From NCBI RefSeq assembly GCF_020536995.1, contig NC_068359.1:123841272-123905271 (forward strand): a stretch of DNA of 64,000 nt. The letters run 5' to 3'. The notes beneath the pieces were generated by a model. That model was not told where the DNA came from. It did no database searches and saw nothing but the letters and a program-made list of their open reading frames with translations. The stretch's first letter is position 1, and every line of letters starts with the position of its first letter. The stretch comes from Dreissena polymorpha (Eukaryota > Mollusca > Bivalvia > Myida > Dreissenidae). This document shows positions 11,459 through 23,155 of this stretch, piece by piece. The translations under genes were made by a program, and so were the position numbers.

Positions 11459-12030
11459 TGTTTGGATTACTATGAATTTGAATTTGTCCAGTTTTGGTGT
11501 CTAGCATTGTGATATGATGCATTTCATGTGTTCATTGGTTGTCCACTTCTCACTGCAGTGGTGGAGATGACAGAGCTCTGTCATTGCTGACAGTGTAAAC
11601 AGTATTGACACTCAAGGATGCTACTGTTGACTAGTTTTGGGCATCTGGTTCTAGATAATGCAATTCTTTCTTGGATCTGATTTCCTTTCATGTTTGTTTA
11701 TCATTGACAATAATTACTTTGTATAAAATCACAAATTCAAAAACGATTTCAGATTGTTATATCTGTGATAATTTCGTTTTTTTCTATGAGTGGATGGTGT
11801 GCACTGTTGATGGTCTGGGTTTAAACGCTCGTAAAATAATATAACTAATGTAGATAGTGTATCTGACAGTCATACAAGTGCTGTTTTGTTATCTGGCCGT
11901 TGACAGTGAAACTTTAGACAAGCTGTGTTAGAATTTATTGTAAAAATACGGGCATTGACAATGTTTCACATTTGATTGATGTAAAAAAATATACTTTTGC
12001 AATTGTTATCCATCATTGAATAAGTTATGT
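11459..12030 (+). other. TBPL1 3' untranslated region
   Basis: The sequence from the TGA at 11456-11458 to the first strong poly(A) signals carries no other feature. The extent is inferred from the signal position only. Confidence 0.5.
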
Positions 12031-12040
12031 AATAAATAAA
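12031..12040 (+). terminator. poly(A) signal pair for TBPL1
   Basis: Two overlapping AATAAA hexamers (12031-12036 and 12035-12040) lie about 575 bases after the TBPL1 stop. They are the first strong candidates for 3'-end processing. Confidence 0.5.
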
Positions 12041-12758
12041 ACTGTGGGCAGAGCATCTGCTGTTGGATTGCGAGTACATGTATATGCATTGTGTGTATCG
12101 GCAAGTGTTCATATGAATTACTGGTATTTTTTTTAAGCATGACAAACTGAGTTTGAATCAAGATTTCATTTTGATCGTCAGTAAGTGTAAGATAGGATAG
12201 TTACTTTAAATTTTGTCTTTATGTACTTGTGTGTATGTTATATAATCACATTTAATATGGTGCCATAGTTCAGCTTAATAAGTTTTTGTGCTTGTATTCA
12301 AAGTTTTGTCCTTTAAAAGTATTGTGGATTTCTGAACTTTCTTTAGGGCTAATGCTGGCATTTTATTATTCTAGTCCATAAGTTATGTTTTAAACAACTC
12401 AATACTAGTGCTTTAGAATTAAGTATTTGACAATTGAAAATCAATTATCTTAAAGAGAGTTGATGCGTTAGTTAAATCAAATTTTGGATTGCCATGGCAA
12501 TTACTATGACTTACTTTGCTGTCAGTATCACAAGTGCTTTGCACAGATTTATATTTAACATGCCATTTCGCAAGAAGTCCATGTTTAAATCATGTCCTCT
12601 AATTAAACTTACAGGTATACATATTCATGTAAGGGTGGCATTTGAATGAACATTTATTTTATGCATGTTACATTTAATCAATTAATGTCACTTGTACAAC
12701 AGGCTAGGTGCTGCTGTGTCCTGGAATTTTGTGTATCTCATTGAAAATCTGAGTATTT

Positions 12759-13019
12759 GAGTGGTGTTCTGAGAAAACTGGGCATAATGCACGTGCGTAA
12801 AGTGTCGTCCCAGATTAGCCTGTGCAGTCTGCACAGGCTAATCAGGGACGACACTTTACGCTTCTATGACATTTTTCGTTCAGATGAAGTCTCTTTTTAG
12901 CAAAAATCCAATTTAGACGGAAAGTGTCGTACCTGATTAGCCTGTGCGGAATGCACAGGCTAATCTGGGACGACACTTTACACACATGCATTATGCCCAG
13001 TTATCTCAGAACACAACTC
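12759..13019. mobile_element. double-hairpin MITE, abundant bivalve type
   Basis: Inverted ends GTGTTCTGAGAAAACTGGGC and GCCCAGTTATCTCAGAACAC enclose two near-perfect hairpins. Each hairpin is made of GTGTCGTCCC / GATTAGCCTGTGC and its complement (12797-12862 and 12919-12981). I recall this family as very abundant in Dreissena. Older copies in the window are at 14126, 52386, 61503 and 62078. Confidence 0.75.
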
Positions 13020-13916
13020 ATTTGTTGTTTCATGAATGGCATGATCGTTGTGTTGTGTGATGTTAGGTCTATAATATGTTGCATAACATAATACTGTTTG
13101 AATACTGAGGAATCACTCATGTTTTGTAGAGTTGTACTTACAGCTTTTTGGGCTCTGGCCTGTGCACACATTTATGACAATCTTAATTATTTACTAATAG
13201 CCAGTTTCTATTTTGATGGAAAGTGTTGGAGTTTTCATTGCAATATTAAATTTTTTTATTGCAAAGATCATATAGATATTTTTTATGTAAAAGTTAAATG
13301 AGGCATGAGCTTACATGTAAGTAAATTCATTAATACATTGTTTCGGAAATTTTCAATTAAGTAAGGTATCATCACACTGGATGTGGATGGTAAATTTAAG
13401 AGTCAATAAACAAAAAGGTGTCAGTTTGACCTAGTGTGACCCACGGTATCTGTGGTCTACATCTAATTATGTGACCCCTATTTTTCATAAGTGGAGACAT
13501 GGACCCTTGCCAAATAAATGCCCAATCCCTATGATACAAATGTGTTTTTTGCAATAAACAAAGTGTCATTCCATAAATGGTTAATGGATGATTGCGCTAA
13601 CGTTGGGTGTTTCTGTTGGATAAAAACAACTATTTCCAAATTTGTGCACTGCAAATTTAAGTGATTCCGCTGTACGGTATTTGTATAATACTATAAATAT
13701 GAAAGTACTGTTTGTATTGCAGGATTGCAGGATTTATATTTTTGTTTACTGATCACATTACTATTGTTTTTGAATACTTTGGAAAGATGTACAAATAAAT
13801 ATGTTACTTGTAAACTTACAGTTACAGGTTTCAGATTACAGATAAACATGGTACTTACTTTAAATTCGCATATTCGCTGTTATGAACGCTCACATTTTCA
13901 TGTGTCTTTTTGTATT
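13020..13916. other. AT-rich intergenic sequence
   Basis: No gene, TIR pair or RNA was recognised between the two repeat copies. Confidence 0.4.
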
Positions 13917-14092
13917 TAAAAAAACAAGAGCTGTGTTTGTGAAACACAATGCCTCCTACTGCGCTTTGAAGTCATATATTTGACCTTTGACCTTGAAGGA
14001 TGACCTTGACCTTTCACCAGACACACAATGACAGACAGACAGGCCAAAAACAATATACCACCGATCGTTTGATCTGGGGGCATAAAAATGTA
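13917..14092 (-). repeat. tandem-core element fragment, reverse orientation
   Basis: Read on the minus strand it begins TTATGCCCCCAGATC, passes GTCTGTCTGTCATTG, contains a short GGTCAAGGTCATCC part, and ends CACAGCTCTTGTT. It is a one-unit relative of the element at 3242-3793: it shares GTGTTTCAC and the GTCAAGGTCATCCTTCAAGG core. Confidence 0.65.
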
Positions 14093-14125
14093 TTGAGTTT
14101 GATAATCATCCATTCACATCGCAAA

Positions 14126-14300
14126 ATGCAGCGCTTTGGGAAAATGGAGCTTAATGAGTGTTTGTTAAGTGTCAGTCAGCATAGGCTAATAAGGGACGCC
14201 ACTCTCTGACTGCATTTATGAAATTTTTCATTTTTAGTAAGTCTAATCTAAACTAACATTCAGTCTAGGCAGAAAGTTTCGTACCAAATAAGCCTGTGCA
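14126..14300. mobile_element. degenerate double-hairpin MITE copy
   Basis: Remnants of the 12759 family can be read (GGAGCTTAATG, TAAGGGACGCCACT, AGGCAGAAAGTTTCGTACC, AAGCCTGTGCAG). The right end is cut where the next repeat begins. Confidence 0.5.
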
Positions 14301-14307
14301 GACTCAA

Positions 14308-15225
14308 AATAGGATCCCCTTGCCACAAGGAAGCTGGGCTGCTTTCCTTTAATGGTTATAGTAAAACCTAGAAAACCGACTTGAAGGTCATTTTTTGTCC
14401 AATCGTCATGAAACTTGTTCAGAATATTGTTCCAATGATACCACAGTAATTCGATATTGGTCTGTTGAAAAACATGGCTACCAGGGGATGGGGTAGTTTT
14501 CTTTTAATTGCCAGTTACAATGATTCCTTACAAACACAAAGTCACATTTTTTGTCCAATATTCATGAAACTTGATTTGTGTTAATGACGTCTATGTCGAG
14601 TTGGAATGGCTCGGGACCGTTGAAAAACATGGCAGAATGGGGGCGGCATTTGCTAAGAATATTTGTTCTGATATCTTGGACAGAGCTTGAAATAGTTCTG
14701 GTCAATAAGGTCCATGGCTACAAGGGTGTGGGGAAGTTTTTGTTACACTAGTACAGCTATAGGGAAAAAAATGGATAACACTTCAGAGGGTTTTTGTCCT
14801 ATCAGCAAGAAAATATTAAAATATTTGTTCTTATGAAATCTGCTATGTTCTAAAATTGAATCAGGTAAAAAGCAAAGCTAGAAAACTCATTTAGTATATA
14901 AACATGACAAAAGCTCCTTAGATTGGTTTAGTTACTTAAGTTCTCATTCAAACTACTTAGTGCCTTGTTGCAATCCAGCCCCTGGGTTCAATGTAGGCCC
15001 TACGTGGATGTGTGGGGTGAGACGTTTTAAATTAAAGTTATATTTGGTATGTGACATCAAATTGTGATCCTCTACAAAGATTGTTAAAATCATACACCTC
15101 AGTTTGAAACCCAAATGCTTTCATGAATGGTTCTGGAAAATACAAAAATTGCCCACCCAAGAGGGTTGGGCAGTTTTCCTTTAACAATCAGTGTTCCTCA
15201 ATATCCAAAATTTCAACGCTAGATG
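14308..15225 (+). repeat. tandem-core repeat, units of roughly 180-200 bp
   Basis: The motifs AAACATGGC(T)ACCA, GGGG(A)TGGGG(T)AGTTTTC, TTAATGGTTATAGTAAAACC and CATGAAACTTG recur with drift. The same family is seen at 56566-57060 (GGGGCATTTTTCCTTATATGG, ATCATGAAACTT). No coding. Confidence 0.55.
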
Positions 15226-15303
15226 TGGTATGATTACATAGATTTTTGTAGATACAAAATTCTCGTGTTTATTTATTTGTGGCCACAATTAATTCCCGCG
15301 AAT

Positions 15304-15364
15304 ATATCTATTCATACGACACACGAACACCATTTTAGTGTCCATGTGTCGTATGAATAGATAT
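15304..15364. repeat. perfect 20-bp inverted repeat with 21-base loop
   Basis: ATATCTATTCATACGACACA at 15304-15323 is exactly complementary to 15345-15364. The loop also contains a partial complement (CACCATTTTAGTG). It lies just outside the tandem-core element at 15381 and is not explained by it. Confidence 0.7.
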
Positions 15365-15380
15365 GCAAAACAATAATGAA

Positions 15381-15899
15381 AACAAGGGACAAAATTGTCA
15401 CAAAACCAGGTTTTCATTGTGAAAAAAAAATCTGATAAAGGGAGAAAACTTAAACTGAACTTTTGAAATGAACAAACAAAATTAACCCCCTTTGTAAGTT
15501 TGTTTTTAAAAAAAATCTATTTTTAGTCGTGGCAACCTTGACATTGGAGATATTGACGTGATTCTTTCGTGCGACACACCGTCCCATGATGGTGAACAAA
15601 TGTGCCAAATGATTTTAAAATCTCACAATAAATGACATAGTTATGGCCAGGACAAGCTCATTTATGGCCATTTTTGACCTTTGAACTCAAAGTGTGACCT
15701 TGACCTTGGAGATATCGACGTAATTATTTCGCGCGACACACCGTCCAATGATGGTGAACAAATGTGCCAAATGATTTTAAAATCTGACAATGAACGACAT
15801 AGTTATGGCCCGGACAAGCTTGTTCCGCCCGCCCGCCAGCCAGCCCGCCCGCATTCGCCAATCTAATAACCAGTTTTTTCCTTCGGAAAACCTGGTTAA
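15381..15899 (-). repeat. tandem-core element (AACCAGGTTTTCC family), minus orientation
   Basis: Read on the minus strand it starts with the hairpin AACCAGGTTTTCCGAAGG / AAAAAACTGGTT, followed by a GCGGGCGGGCTGGC-rich segment. Two units of about 162 bp (GACACACCGTCC...) follow, and it ends TTTTGTCCCTTGTT. It is a near copy, in opposite orientation, of 37831-38356. Confidence 0.75.
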
Positions 15900-16220
15900 C
15901 GAGCATTTTGTATCTACAATCATCTATTTTATCAGTCCACATCTGGCGTTGAAATTTCGGCAATTGCCATAAGGAACGTGATTTTTAATTGGTTAATTTT
16001 ATTTTACGAACAATTGTATGAAGTGTTCTTTGATTTTGAGTAGTAATGTTACTTTAAATGGTCGAGACCAATCAAATAAGACGTTCGATTCCAAGTAATT
16101 ATATTTATAACTTAAATTACGCACAACTGCAACACACATCAGTTACGGTTTATTTTTGAAGCAAGTTCTTTATACTTTTTTATTTTCTGCAATAGTTGTA
16201 AACAATTAAAATATTTAAAA

Positions 16221-16412
16221 GATCGCTGTGGCGTAGTGGATATGGTGTCCGCCTAGAGATCGGGAGGTCACAGGTTCGAACCCACTGGGAGCGTTCCTTT
16301 GATCTCCCCCAAAAGACACCAAGTACTGGTTCTAGTCCCAGGAAACGGACTCGAGAGCGTTTATAAAAGCCTACGGCTTTCGATGCAATCAAGCTTCAAT
16401 AAATAGGTTTAA
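16221..16412 (+). mobile_element. tRNA-derived SINE with conserved central domain
   Basis: The head is tRNA-like: A box GTGGCGTAGTGGATA and B box GGTTCGAACCC (about 16273-16283). It is followed by a conserved block CCCAGGAAACGGACTCGAGA, then AAAGCCTACGGCTTTCGATG and an A-rich tail. The central block resembles the shared core (Meta-type) of metazoan SINEs; the family name is from memory. RNA polymerase III transcription would be expected from the boxes. Confidence 0.7.
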
Positions 16413-17302
16413 ACTAATTAAAATAAAACAAACACAAAATTTGAGCATATCTTTAATTGCTCTTACTCCACATGTACCGGTAATAATAGATCATTATCGG
16501 CCATTATTAGGGGACAAACACCATAATTGATCCCCATGAACGACCCGTAAATCGTTCATACGGGTTATCTAAGCCCCTTATGCACACACCGCTGATAAGA
16601 GCGTGCATGTTTTGATTGAACATTGGCCGAATGCAGACAGCAAGCGCTTGTGAGAATTAAAAGTGCACGCATTTTAGCCCACTGGGCTAAAACCGCCTGG
16701 GGAAATCATAATTCTTATAATCGATGCATTGCACTTTTGTTATTTTCTATTTTGTATATGGCTAAAAGTAATTGTATGCTTTAGAGCTAATACATGTTGC
16801 TGCTGTAGATGTTGTATTATAATTCCCTTACAGCAGATCTAAGGGTCGTCGTTCCTTTTGTTTCTCCCAAATGTATGTTGTCTGACCGCTATTCATATAC
16901 AATTAACAAAAGTATAAATTAAAATTTGAACAAATTATATATAAAATTATTTCTGTCCATTTAAAACAAATATTTAATATTTGAAAATAAAATTTCTTAA
17001 AAACATAAATTGTATGTTCGGAGAAAAGCATAGGTAAACCATTTCTTGGTACATGTTGTTGTACACACACCGCGTGCGTTCCTTTAATTTTTCTTTTGGT
17101 TTAATAATAAAAACTGTTCCATATGCAAACAAGTTGACATTTACATTTACGGTTGACGTGTTTGAAACTTTGATTAAAATCTTTCTTCTGGGAGCACACC
17201 ATATCATGTAAGTTATCTTAATTTGCTCATTATAGATATATTAACAATCTATTTGTGTTAATTCATGCAAGAAAATATTTTATGTTGCTAATTTTACCAA
17301 TA
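16413..17302. other. intergenic sequence, nothing recognised
   Basis: AT-rich, with a short ATCATTATCGGCCATTATTAG stretch and no TIR partner found. Confidence 0.35.
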
Positions 17303-20300
17303 CACTACGCGGCCCGCGATTTTTGCCTAAATCACCGATCACCGCGTTTGGGCCAACGTGGCAAATCGCGGTAATTCGCAGCAAATCGCGGTGATTCACC
17401 GTGATAACACTCTACGGGTGATTCGTGCCGTGATTTCACTGCGACCATCTCGCGATAAAGATCAGCTGTTGAATCATCGCAAAACACCGCGAATCGCCGT
17501 GATTGGCGTTGACTACTATATTTAAATTTCAACTTATTAACTAATGTCATTATTATTGACGATCACATTATATCGCAAAAATGTATTCCAATATGAAAGT
17601 AAACACCGTACTTGCTGAATGTCGAATCCTGATTTCCAAACAATATCTTTATTTGTTGAAATAACAATTGTACAGTAAGGCTCACGCAAAACCAACAAAG
17701 TTCGCGGCTACAGATTCTTTTGTTCTCGAAGTTTCTCCGCAGCCACAACGAGTATTCACTCCGAATCATGTCGAGAAGCTCTGCGATAATTCCCGGATAT
17801 AAGAAACAGGTACAGATAATAACCTGATATTTTGACTTCTACGCGATTGTTTTAACATTTCGTCAGCTTCTCTGCATACTTCATACAATTACCATCGGAT
17901 GTCATCTGTCAATGAATTTGTAGGTCAGTAACCATATCGAAGAAATTTACAAAGTTTAATCTCAGAAACAAGACTTGCTTTAAACGTTGAAATAAACGAT
18001 ATATATTCGCATAAAACTTGCTAAAGTACACAGACGACACAAATATAAAAAATGTCGACCATTTGAATAAAATCAAATGGTTTATTTGTAAAATGAATAC
18101 TTACACTTCGTCCCGATTTTCAGAAAATGACTTTTACATGTGCATCTAAATTTAAATTTACACATTGCTTCAGATGATGTACGCGTCTCCAATCCCGATT
18201 GGGCTGCTAGATCTATTTAATAAAATAGTAGCGTGTAAAATTCATTTGATGGAACAAAAGTTAACGTTTGTCTTTACTATTTCTCGTGCAATGTTGAACG
18301 GCAAAAACTTTTGAAAATGGAAGCCGTGATCATTCGGAATTATCGTTATTTTAAATGTTGCAAACATAGTTTGTTACACTGAAAATTAGGCGGTGAATCG
18401 TTTGATTTGGTGGCATTCTGTTTCATTTCGGACCTTGTGCACATTTTCAGATCATTAGCTCTGTGCTTTATTACTCGAACTTGTTAGTTTCTGACAACGT
18501 GTGCTACTGAAAGTAACCATCGGGCTGTGTATTATGGTCCGTGGAAGTTGCTAGGAACCGTGTTGATGATCCCTAAATAATAGATAAGCATGTGCACTAT
18601 CGATTAAGTTGGTAAGTACAAAAGTTCTACTGAAAACCGCAGACTGCGTCTTTGTTTTATTATCCAATCAAGCCCCGAACATCCAATATCCTGTGTATTA
18701 CCAGAAACAAACTTAAGATAAGCACGTGTCGTCTGTTTAAACAAGTTTGACAATTTCAATAAACAGATATTGGTTTATTTTCACAATATTAATTCCCTTA
18801 CTCGATTCCCAGAAAATGATGTGTACATGTTGCATTAAATCTAAACTTAAATAAATTTGTTTATTGGTCGTTGAAAAATATTATGAACTGTACACGACAT
18901 TTGGGTGTAGTCAGTATACAATGCAATAATTTTTTCAATAACGAAGGAACTGAAACAGCGTAACGGTTACAATACAGCGTGTTTTAATTATATTTTATTT
19001 AGAGGAAATGTCAATGCCAAGTATTTCGCGAGGTACCCCGGTAATTAAGTTGAAATTCACAACGAAACTTTTAATGGAAATTAAAATTAATGATATCAAT
19101 GTTTTATACACTATGAAATGTTTATTTACAAATAAATACACACACTCCAATTTTCGTGCGCTTTTTATCAGAACAAAGAAATTAATTTAATTCATTTGCA
19201 CTATGTATTTGTGGCTAGAATTTGTAACCGAAAATAGCTGAACACAACGCGTGCAAACCGTGTCAGGTGATTTACACATGTACAATACAACTGATCTGAT
19301 TGGGCGCTTATTTCATCAAATCTTTTAAAAGAAACATATGCCGAAATTCATTTGATAATTTCGAACGTTTGTGTATGACATTCTTTGGGACTCTTATTGT
19401 CAATATTAACCAGAATTCGCTTTTAAAATGGAAATCGGGCATATGCGGGATTATCGAGTAATGGATAAAGACGGAAGAAGTTGCATGTATGTGATTGAGA
19501 CAGTTGAAACGTATGTATCGGGAATCGAGAGACTCTGAAAAAAATACGACAATTACATTACAATCAGTTATGAGTTCTCCATGGCTTCAAACTGTTAATT
19601 GCATAATCAAAAACGCAATTATCACTCCTCCACGTGCGGTATCATACAGCTAGGTGCGAACACTGTTTTGTTTTATACGCAGCATTTAAAAAGACAAAAA
19701 AAAACTGTCAGGGACATGGGTGTGAAATACATGTTGACATTTTAAAAAGGATACTCAATTATATCTGCCAACAATGCTAATAATCCCATATTGCTATAAT
19801 CTCTGTGAAGATTATATATGTACATGTAACGTAGGAAAATCGTTCTTCACCACATTGACCGGGAACACGGCAGGGTCTTCCCCAGGCCATTTAAGCGCCC
19901 CTTGCCGGGGCGCTTGAATTTCGAAATCAGAGTCCCCGGGGCGCTTGAATTTTTCCGATCAGTGTTTTCTTCAGTAAAAGAAAGTGGAGATTGTCCAAAC
20001 AAATCAAGGTTTCCCTATCAGTGTATCAATATTCCCTGTTTTAAAAGAGCACTCGGTACCTACTTTTACAAGTAAACGCCATAAACACCACATGGGGTAA
20101 TGGATAATCCACTGATAAGAGAATAGCATGACGCGCGTATCGATTATTCTAGCCACATTACACGGTCATTTAAATGCTGACAAGGATGTTTCTGGTAACT
20201 TTCCAGTCGTCAAACTGCGAAGTTCATCGTCCAATCGGTTACGCGAATGCTTATGAGGGCGGGGTTTACTATCGACCATTATTTTTGATTGACGTCGGGC

Positions 20301-21698
20301 ATGAAGTAAGAGTTTATCGCAGCTTGATTAGCAAGTAGTTGTACCATTTGAGTTATAGAAAACCGGTAATTAGTACAGTACAGAACATTAAAGACGGTTT
20401 CGGGCATCATCATCACACCTTTTTACTGTAAACAAGTGTTACCTATGAATCATAATTAATACGAGAAATTAATTGCAAGTGGTAAACAATTAATTATTAT
20501 AGCGGTTACAATTATGTGATAACAATTTATTTAATTCCAGTACATGTATATTTCAACATGTCCATTTATAGAACTGATTCACCTCGTTTTTCTGACATTT
20601 ATTCGACACGTAATGCGCTTTAACAAATTTTCGTTGAATTAATTACGCACACTTGTAAATGTTTCGTCCGATAATCGATAGTTAGAAGACTGATGATGGC
20701 AACCGGCCGTGATCCTCGTGGACAACGTGAATTTCATGCATAATTCCGTCAAAACATTTATTCGACTCGTAAAGTATTTGTTGAAATCTCAAATGGGAAT
20801 AATTAAATTTGTAATCCGAAACCCATTTCCGTAAGTCGATGTTAACGTGTTTTAATCCGAAACACATTTCCGAATGTAAATGTTACCGCAACGTTAAATA
20901 TTTTTGCTTCAAATTAGCAGTGCAAATTTATTTTGTGTCGAATCTTTTTCTCAATAAAAAAGAGCGCGAAAATTATGCAGCATGTACAACGTCGCGTCTA
21001 TTGCATACAAATGGCGTGTATTGAGCGTTTTAACAAGCACACAACAGGTCAGGGGATTGACGCATATTCAGAGGCAACATTTCATCAAATCTATAAATAG
21101 TCACTTAAAAAATGGCAAGGTTTGTGTTAAAGAAATAACTGAAAGCTTTTATCGTAAATATTTACCAGAAAGAGATTGATAAAAACGGAATAAACGGGAT
21201 TATCGGGTAATAAATAGAAACTTGAAAAATAGTAAGTATACAGTAATAGAGTTGGGTTGAAACGGATGTATTGGGGAATCGTTCGAGTCGGGATTTTACT
21301 ATCTGTGCGGAAAAGTTTTAAAACAAAACAAAAAAAAAATATTTTTAAATGACTGGGGGATTTTTTTTAAGAGTCATAGCGCACCAAATGACGTCTTTTT
21401 ACGCTGTTTTTCTTTGAGTTATAACGCACCACAGAACGTGAATTGACACGTTAAATTAAAAAAAAAATCAACGTCAGGAGGGGACACCCCTTCAGAACCC
21501 ACCCTCGGGGCGCCTGAACAAATTCCTGGGGAAGGCACTGCACGGTGAATCACCGCGGAGATTATTTTTATCGCATTCGCGATGATCATGCTCGACCTAG
21601 CGTGATGAAACGCGCGAGATTGCAGTGATTTTTCACCCAAAATAAATAATGACCACGGCGTGTCGGTGATTTAGGCAAAAATCGCGGGCTGCGTAGTG
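17303..21698. mobile_element. 4.4-kb DNA transposon-like element with ~38-bp TIRs
   Basis: The left end CACTACGCGGCCCGCGATTT, continuing TTGCCTAAATCACCG, is matched in inverse by the right end (21655-21698) with one early mismatch (CACTACGCAGCC). Subterminal AATCGCGG / GTGATTCACCG motifs repeat near both ends. No transposase could be read. No clear TSD is visible (TA left, TT right). Degenerate internal repeats (GGGATTATCG..GTAAT, AGTTGAAACG..TGTAT) recur at 18.3, 19.4 and 21.2 kb. A 1.67-kb element is nested at 19871-21540. CACTA ends hint at the CMC superfamily, but this is unproven. Confidence 0.65.
19871..21540. mobile_element. hAT-like element nested in the 17303 element, TSD CACGG
   Basis: The ends CAGGGTCTTCCCCAGG and CCTGGGGAAGGCACTG are flanked by CACGG at 19866-19870 and 21541-21545. 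A subterminal GGGGCGC(T/C)TGAA motif occurs twice near the left and once near the right end. The interior is non-coding by eye. Confidence 0.75.
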
Positions 21699-22272
21699 TT
21701 AATCAGCGCCCGGAATCCAGGCGGTAAAATTACTGGGTAAATCGTGAAACCAGTTGCAACTCCCAGGACCCGGAGGGTCAATAGCTGGGAGTTGGATTAT
21801 TGCAACAAGGCCTGTTTAGGGAAGGGCACTGATCAGCTGCGGATAAATGCGGTTGTGTTTTAGTCTTTTAGAATGGATGCATTTGGACTCCCGCCACAGC
21901 AAAATTTATCAAAGGCTCTGGAAGTCCGTAACGTTTATTTGGAATAACAGAACTTGAGATCATATTTAAGTACATTTTTATTAATCTCACAAATGTGTTG
22001 ATAAAGGAGAAGTTATCACATTTTTTTCAGGGTACACACAATTATAGTTATTACAAGTATTTTTTAAATAAAACATTTTGTATTTAACATTATGTGTTCT
22101 AAGACAAAGATAACTAAACACTTAAACAATTATTTTCCCCATTAAGTTGTTTTGCATGTCTTTGGCTAGTTCCAGGAAATTGTCTCTGACCTCTGCATCT
22201 TTTATTTTCACTGTTAATGTTATGACTATGTGCCGTGATGATTATGAATGTCCATTGTTAACTTTCAACAAT
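21699..22272 (-). other. 3' flank of SF3B5
   Basis: On the minus strand AATAAA (plus TTTATT, 22201-22206) lies 67 bases after the SF3B5 stop and is a likely poly(A) signal. Near 21745-21800 an inverted pair CAACTCCCAG / CTGGGAGTTG is present. Nothing else was recognised. Confidence 0.4.
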
Positions 22273-22530
22273 TTAATCTTCTGGCCTCTCTGGTGGTGGT
22301 CCACATGGCTGCACCATCCTGTCCAACATACTGAATTTAACTCTGGCTTTCGTCTCATTTTCTGCTAACGCGAAGTAGTTTAGCATATCAAAATGTCCGA
22401 GATATGAAGCCGAACTGTCTCTATGTTGATTTGTCAGCCATTCCCATTTACTCGTATCTGCGTGGCCAGTTCCAATATATTTCGACTGCAAATGTTCTAG
22501 CTGACTGTGAATGTTGTAACGATCACCCAT
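22273..22530 (-). CDS. SF3B5: splicing factor 3B subunit 5 (SF3b10), single exon
   Basis: The 85-residue frame begins MGDRYNIHSQLEHLQSKYIG, continues TGHADTSKWEWLTNQHRDS and GHFDMLNYFALAENETKAR, and ends MVQPCGPPPERPED. This is nearly colinear with human SF3B5 (86 residues, MTDRYTIHSQLEHLQSKYIG). The start is set by homology. The frame is open 20 codons further upstream (MNFRERLFTF...), but that part has no family counterpart and is taken as 5' UTR. SF3B5 is a small structural subunit of the SF3b complex in U2 snRNP, contacting SF3B1 and SF3B3 during branch-site recognition in the nucleus. An intronless gene is usual for this family, so it need not be a retrocopy. It has no in-frame damage and looks functional. 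Confidence 0.96.
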   Translation of the reverse strand: MGDRYNIHSQLEHLQSKYIGTGHADTSKWEWLTNQHRDSSASYLGHFDMLNYFALAENETKARVKFSMLDRMVQPCGPPPERPED

Positions 22531-22944
22531 TTTCAGCGTACGAGACAGCAATCTATGTTTAAACGTAAACAAACGTTCGCGAAAATTCACAAACCAGCTT
22601 TTTATTTGTACCGGAAGCGGAACTATACTTAATGGGATCGGTATCTAAAGCATCGAATCAAATGGTTTACGGAGGTTTCGTCACACTGAATTTACTGTAG
22701 AAAAGGGGTAGAGGTTTCGTCAAAATGGTAATATATATAGGTGTGAATAATACCGGGAAACTTTAGCACCTTTGATTGACACCTTTCTTCTGTTATCAAT
22801 CAACATGTTTTTTTCTTTTCTGTTAAATTCGATAAATTAAAGTGATTAGTAAGTATACACATGCAATTAAATTGATTATGATTCACAAATTTTTTTATTC
22901 AAATACAACACAATATTACACAATACATTAACATAAAAATCTAC

Positions 22945-23155
22945 TTCATAAACGGTATAATATTATACTTACCTTTACACAACACATACATTTATTTGCC
23001 AGCAATATTACACCAAAATAAAATATTTGCATCTAAAACATAAAGATACAATCAAATACAAATTTACTCAATAAACGGTATAATAATATACTTACCTTTA
23101 CACAACACACATTTATTTGCAAGCAATATTACACCAAAAATAAATATCGACATCA
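22945..23155. repeat. two-copy tandem duplication, ~121-bp period
   Basis: The segment AAACGGTATAATA..ATACTTACC, continuing CTTTACACAACACA and GCAATATTACACCAAAA, occurs at about 22953 and again at about 23074. The duplicated unit includes the minus-strand donor-like GTAAGTAT just after the MULE exon, so two equivalent donor-like sites exist. Confidence 0.65.

Noticed and set aside
16221-16295. Functional tRNA gene
   Set aside because: The tRNA-like head runs straight into a SINE core and A-rich tail; it is a SINE.
17290-21710. TSD for the 4.4-kb element
   Set aside because: Two-, three- and eight-base comparisons at both borders do not match, so no TSD is claimed.
22531-22590. N-terminal extension of SF3B5 (MNFRERLF...)
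   Set aside because: SF3B5 is highly conserved and starts at the Met-x-Asp-Arg-Tyr position; the extra 20 codons have no counterpart and are taken as 5' UTR.
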